DNA of 53,929 nucleotides from Chloroflexota bacterium (GTDB lineage: Bacteria; Chloroflexota; Anaerolineae; Anaerolineales; E44-bin32), in assembly GCA_022561385.1 (NCBI GenBank), contig JADFRG010000019.1:1-53929 (forward strand). Direction: 5' to 3'. This document shows positions 41,990-50,528 of the stretch, piece after piece. A program made the translations under genes and the position numbers. Under the pieces are notes generated by a model. It made no database searches. It was not told the origin of the DNA and was given only the letters and a program-made list of their open reading frames with translations. Every line of letters begins with the position of its first letter. Positions within the stretch are counted from its first letter, which is position 1.

Positions 41990-42697
41990 ATGGACGACCA
42001 GCTGATGTTGGGAATTCTGCTCATCATCGTGGGAATTGCTGTAGCTCTCATCGCCGTGGCTTTAGTGTTGAATCGGCGTGAGGGCCGGAACCCGGAAGAG
42101 CTGGATCGGGAAAGTGAAGACCAGGAGCAGGATGCGCCGTCAGATACCGCAGATTTGGCGGAGCAAACCACTCCCGAAGAAGAGCAGGAGGGGGAGCCAA
42201 GCGATGAGCTGGATGAGGAAATTCCCCAATCCGAAGCCGAGAAACTAGAGGCACCCCCCGACGGGGCACCGCGCGAACGGCGGTTGATCGCTGAAATATA
42301 TCGGGAAGACGTGACAGGCAGGCTGGTCGTGCGCTCAGGCGATCACGAATATCGAGACGGGAAAGATATTGAGAATGAGGCAGAGCGCAGGCGGCTGGCA
42401 TATGCTGCCTCCGATCTCGCGGATTGGTTCCAGGGGGAGTTCGAGCTAGGGGGCCGAACAGCGGCGAGCTCCACGCAGCATCGCTCCTCGCCCGATCGGA
42501 TGCTGGAAGAGATCAACGAGGTTTTGCAGCGTTCTTTAGCAGGGAAACACGATCGCGGAGTTCGCCTCATTCCAGACGTTTCAAGCGGCGTAAAGGTCTT
42601 GATCGGCGTGAAAAGCTACGAGATCGAAGACGTACCGGATAAGGAGATTAAACGCCTCATCCGGCAGGCGGTTGCAGAGTGGGAAGCGGCTCAATAA
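41990..42697 (+). CDS. Membrane-anchored hypothetical protein
   Basis: 235 residues from ATG at 41990, two bases after mutM. One N-terminal membrane segment (LGILLIIVGIAVALIAVALV), a long acidic low-complexity linker (about 30-90, rich in E, D, P and S), and a C-terminal soluble domain of about 130 residues with RLVVRSGDHEY and VKVLIGVKSYEIEDVPDKEI. No family recognised; charged domain on the cytoplasmic side is likely. Its last 41 bases overlap the convergent metallo-beta-lactamase gene. Confidence 0.75.
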   Translation: MDDQLMLGILLIIVGIAVALIAVALVLNRREGRNPEELDRESEDQEQDAPSDTADLAEQTTPEEEQEGEPSDELDEEIPQSEAEKLEAPPDGAPRERRLIAEIYREDVTGRLVVRSGDHEYRDGKDIENEAERRRLAYAASDLADWFQGEFELGGRTAASSTQHRSSPDRMLEEINEVLQRSLAGKHDRGVRLIPDVSSGVKVLIGVKSYEIEDVPDKEIKRLIRQAVAEWEAAQ

Positions 42698-43547
42698 GCG
42701 CTTGAGCTTCCTCGACTGCCACCGCGGCCAGGCGGCCCGACTTTTCCCTTAATTGCGCCACGGGTAAGCGGGGATCGTGGATGAAGAACAACCAGGCCTC
42801 CCGCTCGAGCGCCCACTTCTGCCAGCGTAGTTTCGTTCGGATGTTCTCAAGTGGCTCAACGTCAAAAGCCGTGACCCAGCCCGTTCTGGCCATATGCTCC
42901 GAAAATGTGGCCATGTCGGAGACAAACATTCCGATCCAGTCCCCAGACTGCAAGATCACGGCCTGATGTCCTCGAGTGTGACCGGGAGTCACTACGCACC
43001 GAACATGTTCCGTGATTTTCTCGTCGCCATGTAGCAGCCGCATTTTCCCCGCTTCAATCAGCGGCTCGAAGTTACCCGCAAAGTAAGTTCCACGCGTGCG
43101 CGCATCCGGATGACTGGCATCCGCCCACTCCATCCTTTGCACCACATACTCGGCGTTGGGATAAGCCGGTCGCAGCTCTCCTTCGAGCAGTTCCGTATTT
43201 CCCCCACAGTGGTCGGAGTGAAGATGGGTATCGATCACCAGATCGATGTCCGCCGCCGACAAGCCCAGTGTATGCAGACCGTCTATGAGCCGCCCCGTTG
43301 GACGCTCCAGGCCCCAATTCTTCACGGCCTTATTGTCGAGCTTGTCGCCCAGTCCGTTGTCGATCAGGATGTTCAGGCCTTCCGATCGAACCAGCAGGCA
43401 AGTGAGGCTCTGGGGAATGAGGTTCCGATCGTCAGGCTCCACGATGCGGCGGTAAAGTGCGCGCGGTACCAAGCCGAACGGCCCCCCCGGATCGACCCAG
43501 ATGATACCGTCGCTCACCAGGTGGATTTCAAGATCACCTATGACGAT
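42657..43547 (-). CDS. Metallo-beta-lactamase fold hydrolase, possible ATC start
   Basis: 296 residues if it begins at the ATC codon 43547-43545. Zinc motif THLHSDHCGG, then GHTRGH and late VSDMAT and FFIHDP give the standard MBL fold; substrate unknown. Start: the first ATG (43592) lies inside a palindromic repeat and lacks a ribosome binding site, while AAAGGAG (43562-43556) sits 8 bases before ATC, just where the protein becomes family-like (IVIGDLEIHLVSDG). No ATG, GTG or TTG is available there. The gene's end overlaps the convergent gene by 41 bases. Confidence 0.82.
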   Translation of the reverse strand: MVIGDLEIHLVSDGIIWVDPGGPFGLVPRALYRRIVEPDDRNLIPQSLTCLLVRSEGLNILIDNGLGDKLDNKAVKNWGLERPTGRLIDGLHTLGLSAADIDLVIDTHLHSDHCGGNTELLEGELRPAYPNAEYVVQRMEWADASHPDARTRGTYFAGNFEPLIEAGKMRLLHGDEKITEHVRCVVTPGHTRGHQAVILQSGDWIGMFVSDMATFSEHMARTGWVTAFDVEPLENIRTKLRWQKWALEREAWLFFIHDPRLPVAQLREKSGRLAAVAVEEAQALIEPLPTLQPPAG

Positions 43548-43587
43548 GAGCTGGTCTCCTTTCCTTTGCAACGACCCACCGGAACAT

Positions 43588-43664
43588 GTCATTGCGAGCG
43601 CAGTGAAGCGATCTCCCCTTGAGTGTGGAGGAGACTGCTTCGTCGCTGCGCTCCTCGCAGTGAC
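43588..43664. repeat. REP-like palindromic element
   Basis: GTCATTGCGAGCGCAGTGAA at the left end (43588-43607) mirrors the right end, where TTCGTCGCTGCGCTCCTCGC runs into AGTGAC (43639-43664), around a short centre CCCCTTGAGTGTGGAGG. Such GTCATTGCGAGCG palindromes occur as dispersed repeats in many bacterial genomes. It abuts the adenosine deaminase stop codon. Only one copy is in the window. Confidence 0.65.
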
Positions 43665-44795
43665 CTACCTGGACATGTCCTTGCCCGAATTCATCCCCAG
43701 CCCCAGCGATTGTTGCAATCGGCGCTCAAGCTCCTTCTTCTCCGGCTCAGGAAGAAAAGAATACTGGGCTCCGGACAAGATCAATCCCTTGAGCGTACCT
43801 TCGGATAACCCGAGCTCCGACACGGCGGTGAAGTACTCGTCGCTCAGCCTTATGTTGGAGATGCCCGGATCGTCTGTATTCAGCGTCACGACCAGACCGG
43901 CATTGATCATTTCCATGAGCGGGTGCTCGGCCATCCCGCCGACCACGCCCGAATGCAGGTTGCTGGTCAGGCACACCTCGAATGCCACCCTCCGGTCTCG
44001 CGCCATCGCCACGACCTCCATATCCTCCAAAACCCGCACCCCGTGTCCAATTCGTGTGGCGCCCATCGTACTGAGAGCTTGATTTACGGACTCCGCGCCG
44101 GTCCACTCTCCTGCGTGTACTGTAGTGTTCAGGCCGGCCTGCTCCGCAGATTTGAAGATGGAGGTAAATGAATCGGCCGGGTAATCAAGTTCGTTCCCCG
44201 CCAAATCAAGCCCGAATATGCCTTCGCCGGCGTGGTCGGCGGCGATTTGCGCAACCGCCTCCGCCAGTTCCACCGGTTCGTGCCGATTGACGCTGGCAAT
44301 GAGACCCACCCGGATTTCAAACTTATGCGCTGCTTCACCGGCAAATTCGATGACCCACTCAATAACTTCAGGTATTGGAAAGTCCCTGGCCTGGGAAAGC
44401 GCGGCCGGCGTAAATCGGAGTTCAAGGTAAACGACGTTGTCGATTGCCGCGTCTTCAATTGCCTCGTGAGTAACTCGCCGAATAATTTCTGGCGAGCGAT
44501 AAACTGTGCGTAAAACCCGAAATTTGGATAGGAAGTTGGGAAGGGTTTTCGGTTCGGTGCTCCCGATCTGCACCTGTTCACGAAGCTGTGACTCCTCCTG
44601 AGGCAGGTCGAGTCCTTCCTGACGGGCGATTTCCATCAAGGTCCGGAGGCGAAGCGAACCTTCGAGGTGCCTATGGAGATCTACCTTGGGAAAATCGGTA
44701 AGGGCCTGCTGGAGTTCGTACTGGGAGGGAGAGGGTGCCAATGCTTCAACGAGGCCTTCGTCGACGGCGCTTACGACGTTTCTGAGGTCGGTCAT
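43665..44795 (-). CDS. add: Adenosine deaminase
   Basis: 376 residues. VDLHRHLEGSLR (zinc His), HAGEW (catalytic Glu region), IGHGVRV and TLNTDDPGIS (zinc Asp) are all present, so it is catalytically complete: adenosine to inosine. Adenine deaminase activity is possible in this family. Residues 1-35 are an extra N-terminal extension; the first 50 bases overlap the end of secA in another frame. A REP-like element begins right after the stop codon. Confidence 0.92.
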   Translation of the reverse strand: MTDLRNVVSAVDEGLVEALAPSPSQYELQQALTDFPKVDLHRHLEGSLRLRTLMEIARQEGLDLPQEESQLREQVQIGSTEPKTLPNFLSKFRVLRTVYRSPEIIRRVTHEAIEDAAIDNVVYLELRFTPAALSQARDFPIPEVIEWVIEFAGEAAHKFEIRVGLIASVNRHEPVELAEAVAQIAADHAGEGIFGLDLAGNELDYPADSFTSIFKSAEQAGLNTTVHAGEWTGAESVNQALSTMGATRIGHGVRVLEDMEVVAMARDRRVAFEVCLTSNLHSGVVGGMAEHPLMEMINAGLVVTLNTDDPGISNIRLSDEYFTAVSELGLSEGTLKGLILSGAQYSFLPEPEKKELERRLQQSLGLGMNSGKDMSR

Positions 44796-47700
44796 CTATC
44801 TTGGCTGGAGAGGCAGGCCTGCTCTTCGCCTGCACCGCGCGGGTCGGTTGAGGAGTGTTAAGCTGCAGTCGAAATATTCTCGCGACAACCCCTGCCCGAA
44901 TGTTTGCCAGTAGGCCACGGAACATATCGACCGCACGGCTCTTGTATTGAACCAGCGGGTCGCGCTGTCCGTAGGCTTCGAGTCCGATTGAAGTGCGCAG
45001 CGCTTCCATCTCGGTTAGATAATCCACCCACAGTTGATCGCCCACACTCAATAACAAGCGCCTGTGGGCCTCTGCCACAAGCGCACCGCCTCGTGCTCGA
45101 TGGGCCTGCTCGCGATCGTTCTCCCCATGAGCGGTGGCAGCCTGGAGCTCTTGATAGGCACCTTCCGCCGGGCCGGCTGAGGGCTGTGCCTCTTCACTTT
45201 GATTCTGGTTGCCTTTGCCCGACGCGCGGGTTTCTGCCTCGCCGATTAGACGCGCAATCGCATCTTGAGCCCCGGCCAGGTGTTTGAGGACCCGCTCGAT
45301 AAGCTGGCTCGTCTCCTCACCCTCCACCAAACTGGCGGCATAATAAGCATAGGATAGACGAGGCACAATCAATTCGCGGGCCTGGTGGCTGCGACTATCA
45401 AAGGTCTTCTGCCTCGAGTAGCTCATCTGCACCAGCGCACGTATTTTGGCCGTCTCGTCGATAGGACCTTCCTGCGGAAGCGCGGCTTCGAGCTCACGTG
45501 GAATATCTGCTTCGAGCCGCTTGATACGCCGCTCTTCCACTCGGTCCAGGGCCGCGAAGAACTCTACCTCGGCCTGATCCCAGTCTATAGGCGTCTCGAC
45601 CGCGGCCACATCGAGTACTTCTCCAACCCGCCGCTGTAAGACCTGGACCAGCCCGGTCCAGAGCCTCGCGCCAAGCCCGGCTTCAATGAGCCCCGGTACG
45701 GAATCGCGGAATCGATCTGGATCCTCCAGAATCTGCCTTCGAGCGTCTCCATCCACTTGCAGTCGCAGGCCGGCCGCGTTCTCCACTGCCGCCAGCAACT
45801 CATCGGCGTCTGGCTCCGTGCCCGTATCATCCGCTTCCAGCAGCGTACCCTCGATGGCCATGTCGGCCAACTCAACCTGCTGTTTGATCTGTTCGTCGAG
45901 GCCGGAAATCGCTCGCTCGACCTGCCCTTCCGCTAAGATCCGCGTGTGGATGGCCTGAGTTTCCAATGAGCTCCGCCCAATATCTAAGATAGCCGCCTGA
46001 AGTGCCGCGCGTTCATCGATGTCACGAAGCGATTCGAGCAACAGGGCCATCATGAAGCTTGGATAAGGCTGATCCGTATCAAGCGCCAGCGTCGGCTGCA
46101 CCTCCTCCAGCCAGGCCAGTAGCCGCCAGCGGCCTTCCTTGTCCTCCGCTGCCGCGGCCACGTGGGCCTCCACTTCGGCCCGGACCAGCTCTTGAATGTC
46201 TTCGCTCAGGTCTTCTTTCTCAAAAAAACGGTTGCGCTGGCTGTAGAAGACTTGGCGCTGCTGATTGAGCACATCGTCGTAATCGAGCAGGTGTTTACGG
46301 CGGTCGAAGTTTGTGCCTTCGACTCGCGATTGGGACTGCTCGATGGTTTTATTGACGATTCCATGTCCGATTGGCGTGGCGTCGTCAATATTGAGGCGTT
46401 TCATAAGCCCAGAGACCTGTTCCCCGCCGAACAAACGCATCAGCTCGTCTTCGAGTGAGAGGAAGAACTGCGACGACCCCGGGTCGCCCTGGCGACCGGC
46501 GCGACCTCGAAGCTGGTTGTCAATTCGCCGGGCTTCGTGGCGTTCGGAGCCGATTACGTGTAAACCGCCGGCTTCTCGTACGAGTTCCTCCTCTTTCATG
46601 AAGCGGCGGAACAGCTCCACCTCAGCTGCGTAGATCCCGAGCGCTTCCTCGTCCGCATCTTCGAGCGACTCCAGGCTCTCTCTTAGGCTGAGCGAGGCGG
46701 GGTCCGAGACCCCCGTTCTCCGGAGTACTCGATTGACTGACGCAAGCACTTCCTCCGCAATCTCCCCGCCGAGTTTGATGTCGACCCCTCTGCCCGCCAT
46801 ATTCGTGGCAATGGTTACCGCACCAAATGCTCCCGCGCTGGCGATGATCTGCGATTCCTCGGTGTGTTTCTTCGCGTTCAGTACATTGTGTCGGATGCCG
46901 CCCGAGAGGGTCTCCGCAAGTCGCTCCTGATGCTCCTGATCGAGCGAGAGGATGCGAGCAAGCCGCTGGAGATTCTCATCTTTGCTCGGGTTCATCGTAA
47001 TTTCTAAATCGCGTCCGAAGGGTTTCATCAAGGCGTTGCTCAGCTCATTTAATGGGCCATATAGCTGCTGCAGTTCTTCCACGCGCATGCCATCGTCGGG
47101 AATCTCATTCGCCTCTAGATAGGCGTCGCGCAGGATCTCGATCATCGCCAACTTTTGAAGCGAATTGGCCCGCAATCGGCCTGAAAGCTGCTCCGACAAT
47201 TCGACGGAGGTGGTTCCCACCAGGAGCGGTTGCCCAATGACGTGCCGGCGCAGGATTTCCATCGTGACCGCCCGCATTTTGGCCTCCGCGGTGCGGTACA
47301 CGGCGTCCTGATAGTCCTTACGTTTCCAGAATACCGGCTCGCCCTCCGGATCGTCGCGACGTTTGTAGTGGTAGAAGCGGTGTCCATTTTCCCGGTACTG
47401 GATCTCAAGCAGCTCGGAATCGTCCTGCGAGGCGATGTACTCCAGATTTGTCGGAAGGGGCAACACATCGACCTTGTAGATCTTGTTGAACTCTTCCGCC
47501 TCTGTGAGGGCGGTGCCCGTCATTCCAGCCAGCTTTCCGTACATGCGAAAGTAATTCTGTAAGGTAATGGTGGCGTAGGTGACATTCTCCTGGCGAATCC
47601 GTACGCCTTCCTTCGCCTCGACCGCCTGATGCAGACCGTCCGACCATCGCCGACCGGCCATCATACGTCCGGTAAATTCGTCTACTATGATGACTCGGCC

Positions 47701-48729
47701 GCCCTGGACAACGTAGTCCTTGTTGCGCTTGAAAAGGAACTGCGCCCGCAGACTCTGCTCTAGAAATCCGAGGAGCCGAGCTTGCTCGGGAGTGATGTCC
47801 TCCGGTCGATCCAGGTCTCGGAGCGGCCGCCCGAGCAATCGCTCCACATGGTCCTCGCCTAGTTCCGTCATCGATACGGTTCGATCGCGTTCGCTGATTT
47901 CGAAGTCCTCCGCCGCGAGCTGCAGCACGACGCGGGCCATCTCTACGTATTGATCGGGGTCGTCCTGTGCGGGTCCTGAAATAATCAGCGGAGTTCGAGC
48001 TTCATCGATGAGGATGTTGTCGACCTCGTCGAGGATGGCATAGTGGTGACCGCGCTGAGAGCGGGCCTCCAAAGATTGAGCCATGTTGTCGCGGAGATAG
48101 TCAAAGCCGAATTCGTTATTGGTCCCGTAGGTCACATCCGCAGCATAGGCGACCCGGCGATCTACTAACTGCAGATGATGAACGTCCTCCTGGCCCGCTT
48201 CTCGGGTCGGATCATAGATAAATGCCTTGCGGCCGTGTTCAGTTCGGGCAGCCTCTTGTAATATTCCTACCTCGAGACCATGGAAACGGAAAACCGGACC
48301 CATCCAACGCGCGTCGCGCCTTGCCAGGTAGTCATTGACGGTGACCAGGTGGATACCCTTATTCGATAATGCGTTCAAGTAGATCGGCAAGGTAGCTACG
48401 AGCGTCTTACCCTCACCGGTTTTCATTTCCGCAATGATTCCTTCGTGCAGGGCGATACCACCGATCAGCTGCACGTCAAAGTGGCGAAGTCCGACGGTGC
48501 GGATGGCCGTTTCGCGCACTACTGCGAAAGCCTCCGGAAGAAGATCCTCCAGCGATTCTCCAGAGGCCAGGCGCGCTCTAAATTCGGTGGTTTTGGCCTT
48601 GAGGCCTTCCTCCGAAAGATTACCCAGGTCCGCCTCGAGCGCGTTGATACGCTGAACGATTCCGCCGTAACGCTCCATGTCTTGCCCGATGGAATCGCCC
48701 GCGAAGAACTTTGTTATTCCCTTTAACAT
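44746..48729 (-). CDS. secA: Preprotein translocase SecA, oversized
   Basis: 1327 residues versus roughly 850-1000 for most SecA. Walker A KTGEGKT (103-109), DEVD (234-237), TSVELSEQLSGRL, NMAGRGVDIKLGG and RGRAGRQGDPG show a complete motor. Three expansions stand out: about 25 residues before VAYAADVTYGTN, a helical insert after LSGRLRANSLQ in the second nucleotide-binding fold, and some 300 residues between EDIQELVRAEVEA and LLLSVGDQLWVDYLTEMEAL in the scaffold domain. The C-terminal zinc motif is absent, replaced by a basic tail KRRKRRRRRPR. Drives Sec-dependent export. Confidence 0.95.
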   Translation of the reverse strand: MLKGITKFFAGDSIGQDMERYGGIVQRINALEADLGNLSEEGLKAKTTEFRARLASGESLEDLLPEAFAVVRETAIRTVGLRHFDVQLIGGIALHEGIIAEMKTGEGKTLVATLPIYLNALSNKGIHLVTVNDYLARRDARWMGPVFRFHGLEVGILQEAARTEHGRKAFIYDPTREAGQEDVHHLQLVDRRVAYAADVTYGTNNEFGFDYLRDNMAQSLEARSQRGHHYAILDEVDNILIDEARTPLIISGPAQDDPDQYVEMARVVLQLAAEDFEISERDRTVSMTELGEDHVERLLGRPLRDLDRPEDITPEQARLLGFLEQSLRAQFLFKRNKDYVVQGGRVIIVDEFTGRMMAGRRWSDGLHQAVEAKEGVRIRQENVTYATITLQNYFRMYGKLAGMTGTALTEAEEFNKIYKVDVLPLPTNLEYIASQDDSELLEIQYRENGHRFYHYKRRDDPEGEPVFWKRKDYQDAVYRTAEAKMRAVTMEILRRHVIGQPLLVGTTSVELSEQLSGRLRANSLQKLAMIEILRDAYLEANEIPDDGMRVEELQQLYGPLNELSNALMKPFGRDLEITMNPSKDENLQRLARILSLDQEHQERLAETLSGGIRHNVLNAKKHTEESQIIASAGAFGAVTIATNMAGRGVDIKLGGEIAEEVLASVNRVLRRTGVSDPASLSLRESLESLEDADEEALGIYAAEVELFRRFMKEEELVREAGGLHVIGSERHEARRIDNQLRGRAGRQGDPGSSQFFLSLEDELMRLFGGEQVSGLMKRLNIDDATPIGHGIVNKTIEQSQSRVEGTNFDRRKHLLDYDDVLNQQRQVFYSQRNRFFEKEDLSEDIQELVRAEVEAHVAAAAEDKEGRWRLLAWLEEVQPTLALDTDQPYPSFMMALLLESLRDIDERAALQAAILDIGRSSLETQAIHTRILAEGQVERAISGLDEQIKQQVELADMAIEGTLLEADDTGTEPDADELLAAVENAAGLRLQVDGDARRQILEDPDRFRDSVPGLIEAGLGARLWTGLVQVLQRRVGEVLDVAAVETPIDWDQAEVEFFAALDRVEERRIKRLEADIPRELEAALPQEGPIDETAKIRALVQMSYSRQKTFDSRSHQARELIVPRLSYAYYAASLVEGEETSQLIERVLKHLAGAQDAIARLIGEAETRASGKGNQNQSEEAQPSAGPAEGAYQELQAATAHGENDREQAHRARGGALVAEAHRRLLLSVGDQLWVDYLTEMEALRTSIGLEAYGQRDPLVQYKSRAVDMFRGLLANIRAGVVARIFRLQLNTPQPTRAVQAKSRPASPAKIDDRPQKRRKRRRRRPR

Positions 48730-48740
48730 GGAATTGCGGG

Positions 48741-48749
48741 ATTATAGCA
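48741..48749 (-). promoter_or_regulatory. secA extended -10 promoter
   Basis: TGCTATAAT on the minus strand (48749-48741), an extended -10 that needs no -35. Eleven bases separate it from the ATG, so the leader would be only 4-5 bases and without a Shine-Dalgarno. Confidence 0.55.
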
Positions 48750-48933
48750 TGTGGGGCATTTCGGCCTTATCCCTGCCAGTCGGTACAGATTATGGCCGAG
48801 TTGACTGTCCTTATCGCGAATCCAGAGCATGAGTACAGGTAACCAACGCGGCAAGCGTCGTGTACCTGATGCCGATACCGCAGTAGATCCTCAGCTCACG
48901 CATCCTCCGGAGGATCCTCCCATGGCCGTGCCC

Positions 48934-48961
48934 TTGACGCAATATGGGGCAAAGCTACAAT
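48934..48961 (+). promoter_or_regulatory. tRNA-Leu promoter
   Basis: TTGACG (48934-48939), 16-bp spacer, TACAAT (48956-48961). The seventh base after the -10 is 48968, the first base of the mature tRNA. Confidence 0.65.
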
Positions 48962-48967
48962 CGAATG

Positions 48968-49051
48968 GGGGCGGTGGCGGAATTGGTAGACGCCGGGGAC
49001 TTAAAATCCCCTGAGGGAAACCTCGTGTGGGTTCGATTCCCACCCGCCCCA
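48968..49051 (+). tRNA. tRNA-Leu (anticodon UAA)
   Basis: 84 bases. Acceptor GGGGCGG pairs with CCGCCCC; D arm GGCGGAATTGGTAGACGCC; anticodon stem GGGGA/TCCCC around CTTAAAA with UAA; long class II variable arm GAGG-GAAA-CCTC; T arm GTGGGTTCGATTCCCAC; discriminator A. CCA is not encoded, so it must be added by nucleotidyltransferases such as the enzyme at 28.8-31.5 kb. Confidence 0.97.
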
Positions 49052-49131
49052 TTTGACCAACTAGCGGGGGCTTACTCCTCTGTACTTACATCCTTCCATC
49101 GCTCAAGGTTGACAGCCTTGCCGATGGGTGA

Positions 49132-49335
49132 TCACGTAGTCTTGAAATCTATCTCATCTAACTCGAACCGCTCCATGTGTCGAAACTTGGCGGCGGTGAG
49201 TAGATAATCCAACTTAGCAATAGTCTGTTCAATCTCAGGTGTTGCGGCCAATATCTTAGGTTGCTGTTTGAGCAGGTTTACCAGCATGGAAGCAGTTTTG
49301 TGTGGTTCCTTCTTGAAGTCTTCGGGCTTGTGCAC
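49132..49335 (-). CDS. Small hypothetical protein
   Basis: 67 residues from GTG at 49335, or 51 from the ATG at codon 17. Lysine- and leucine-rich, helical (KTASMLVNLLKQQPKILA), without a known domain. GGAGGT directly abuts the GTG, too close for ideal initiation. It lies between the tRNA and a divergent small gene, an area likely to be accessory. Reality of the gene is uncertain. Confidence 0.4.
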   Translation of the reverse strand: MHKPEDFKKEPHKTASMLVNLLKQQPKILAATPEIEQTIAKLDYLLTAAKFRHMERFELDEIDFKTT

Positions 49336-49382
49336 ACCTCCAGCTTACCTCACATTTTCAACACAGTCAACTCTCCCGGTCT

Positions 49383-49715
49383 GTGTCTAGATACGGAACA
49401 GGCCCTACACAGGCCGAGTCTGACGTTGAAGTTTACACAATTGACAGTGTACAGAGGATCAATGGTCCTCGGTCCGGTTTACCCTTTGAAGCGGCTCATT
49501 TTGGGCTTTGGGAAACATTGTCAAACGGGATGGCTAAATATGTTCTGAGAACGGGCATTCTCGCGCCAGAAGATGACGACTCTCCAGCATTAATTGAAGG
49601 CTCTTTTAGCGAAGTAGCCTACCTTATTTACGTTATGGCGAGGCTTCTCCGGGGTGCTGAGGCGGGCTTGCTTGGTGGGATGGGTCCGCTTCTGTTAGCG
49701 TTGGATACAAAGTAG
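49383..49715 (+). CDS. Small hypothetical protein
   Basis: 110 residues from GTG at 49383; no ribosome binding site stands out. The composition (balanced, with SFSEVAYLIYVMARLLRGAE and a glycine-rich end) looks protein-like but no family is recognised. Divergent from the small gene before it, convergent with the membrane protein after it (two bases between stops). Judged likely but not certain to be expressed. Confidence 0.45.
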   Translation: MSRYGTGPTQAESDVEVYTIDSVQRINGPRSGLPFEAAHFGLWETLSNGMAKYVLRTGILAPEDDDSPALIEGSFSEVAYLIYVMARLLRGAEAGLLGGMGPLLLALDTK

Positions 49716-49717
49716 GT

Positions 49718-50269
49718 TTAGGAAAACAGCGAAGCAATCACAAAGAACAAAAGCGCCAATCCGAACAACAACGCAATAGCCATAAGGATGTTTTTAGTCT
49801 CAGCGGTTGAATCACGGGGCTCCGATTTTCTTATCGGTTCCGCGATTTTTGACTGAGGCTTTGCGATGCGACGCGCCTGATTGGAATTGCCATGAAGTGA
49901 TTGAGTCGCGGCTTTGGACGGCGAGGCAATTGCCCGCCAGATCGCCATCAGGCCCGCGATAACTAGGGCCCAGACCGCCCAATTCACTACAAAGCGAAAG
50001 GCGAGGTCTTGCAAAGCGGCAGAGAACGCGAGTTCACTAAGTAATCCTTGATTTACGGAATCGCTAATCTCAATTAGATTCACCAACCGGGGAAGTGCTG
50101 CCAGCGCCGCAAAAACAAGTCCGCCCCCAATTGAGTAGGACCATATTGATTTCTTTTTCTTCGCTTCTACTTTGGATTGAACAATGAGCTCGGCTCGCGT
50201 TGGTGCGGGCGCTGAAGCTACTTCTTCGGGTTCGGCCTTAGTCTTAAAAAAATGGCGATACCTGCTCAA
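49718..50269 (-). CDS. Membrane part of a zinc-ribbon membrane protein (frame split)
   Basis: 183 codons readable from a TTG at 50269, which has no good ribosome binding site. Basic/Ala-Pro segment, hydrophobic segment about 45-62 ([17 protein letters not shown]), another about 90-112, a basic linker, and a last one at 160-182 ([20 protein letters not shown]). One base fewer in the seven-base A run at 50246-50252 would fuse it to the zinc ribbon upstream. Best seen as the second half of one gene, split by frameshift or joined by slippage. Confidence 0.6.
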   Translation of the reverse strand: MSRYRHFFKTKAEPEEVASAPAPTRAELIVQSKVEAKKKKSIWSYSIGGGLVFAALAALPRLVNLIEISDSVNQGLLSELAFSAALQDLAFRFVVNWAVWALVIAGLMAIWRAIASPSKAATQSLHGNSNQARRIAKPQSKIAEPIRKSEPRDSTAETKNILMAIALLFGLALLFFVIASLFS

Positions 50270-50399
50270 CTGGGCCGGACTGAGCCGCTAACGATTGACT
50301 GGTTTCCGCCACAGCGCCGGGCACAACCTCGCGCCCACAATAGCGGCAGACAATCGCCTCATCTTGTATTTCCTCGGCACAGTATGGGCACTTCTTCAT
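50244..50399 (-). CDS. Zinc-ribbon protein, N-terminal part of the split gene
   Basis: 51 residues from ATG 50399 with AAGG just upstream. [19 protein letters not shown] is a double-Cys zinc ribbon at residues 4-22, followed by a flexible Ser/Ala/Val tail that ends at TAA formed by the T run. Zinc ribbons fused to membrane segments are a common architecture, and the missing membrane part is found in the next frame starting at the same T run. Function unknown. Confidence 0.6.
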   Translation of the reverse strand: MKKCPYCAEEIQDEAIVCRYCGREVVPGAVAETSQSLAAQSGPVEQVSPFF

Positions 50400-50528
50400 A
50401 CCTTGGCCTTTCGCCAGCCATTCCTTCGAGTACAAGCAGACAAATACAAGTGGCCTGGCCGCCGTGATAAGCAGCTCGCAGCCGATTGGGACAAAAATAA
50501 TGACCCGATATGTGATTGGTAAGCCGTA

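Noticed and set aside
48829..49014. 61-codon frame upstream of and into tRNA-Leu
   Set aside because: It overlaps the tRNA by 47 bases and its promoter region, has no ribosome binding site and a glycine-rich end that comes from the tRNA sequence.
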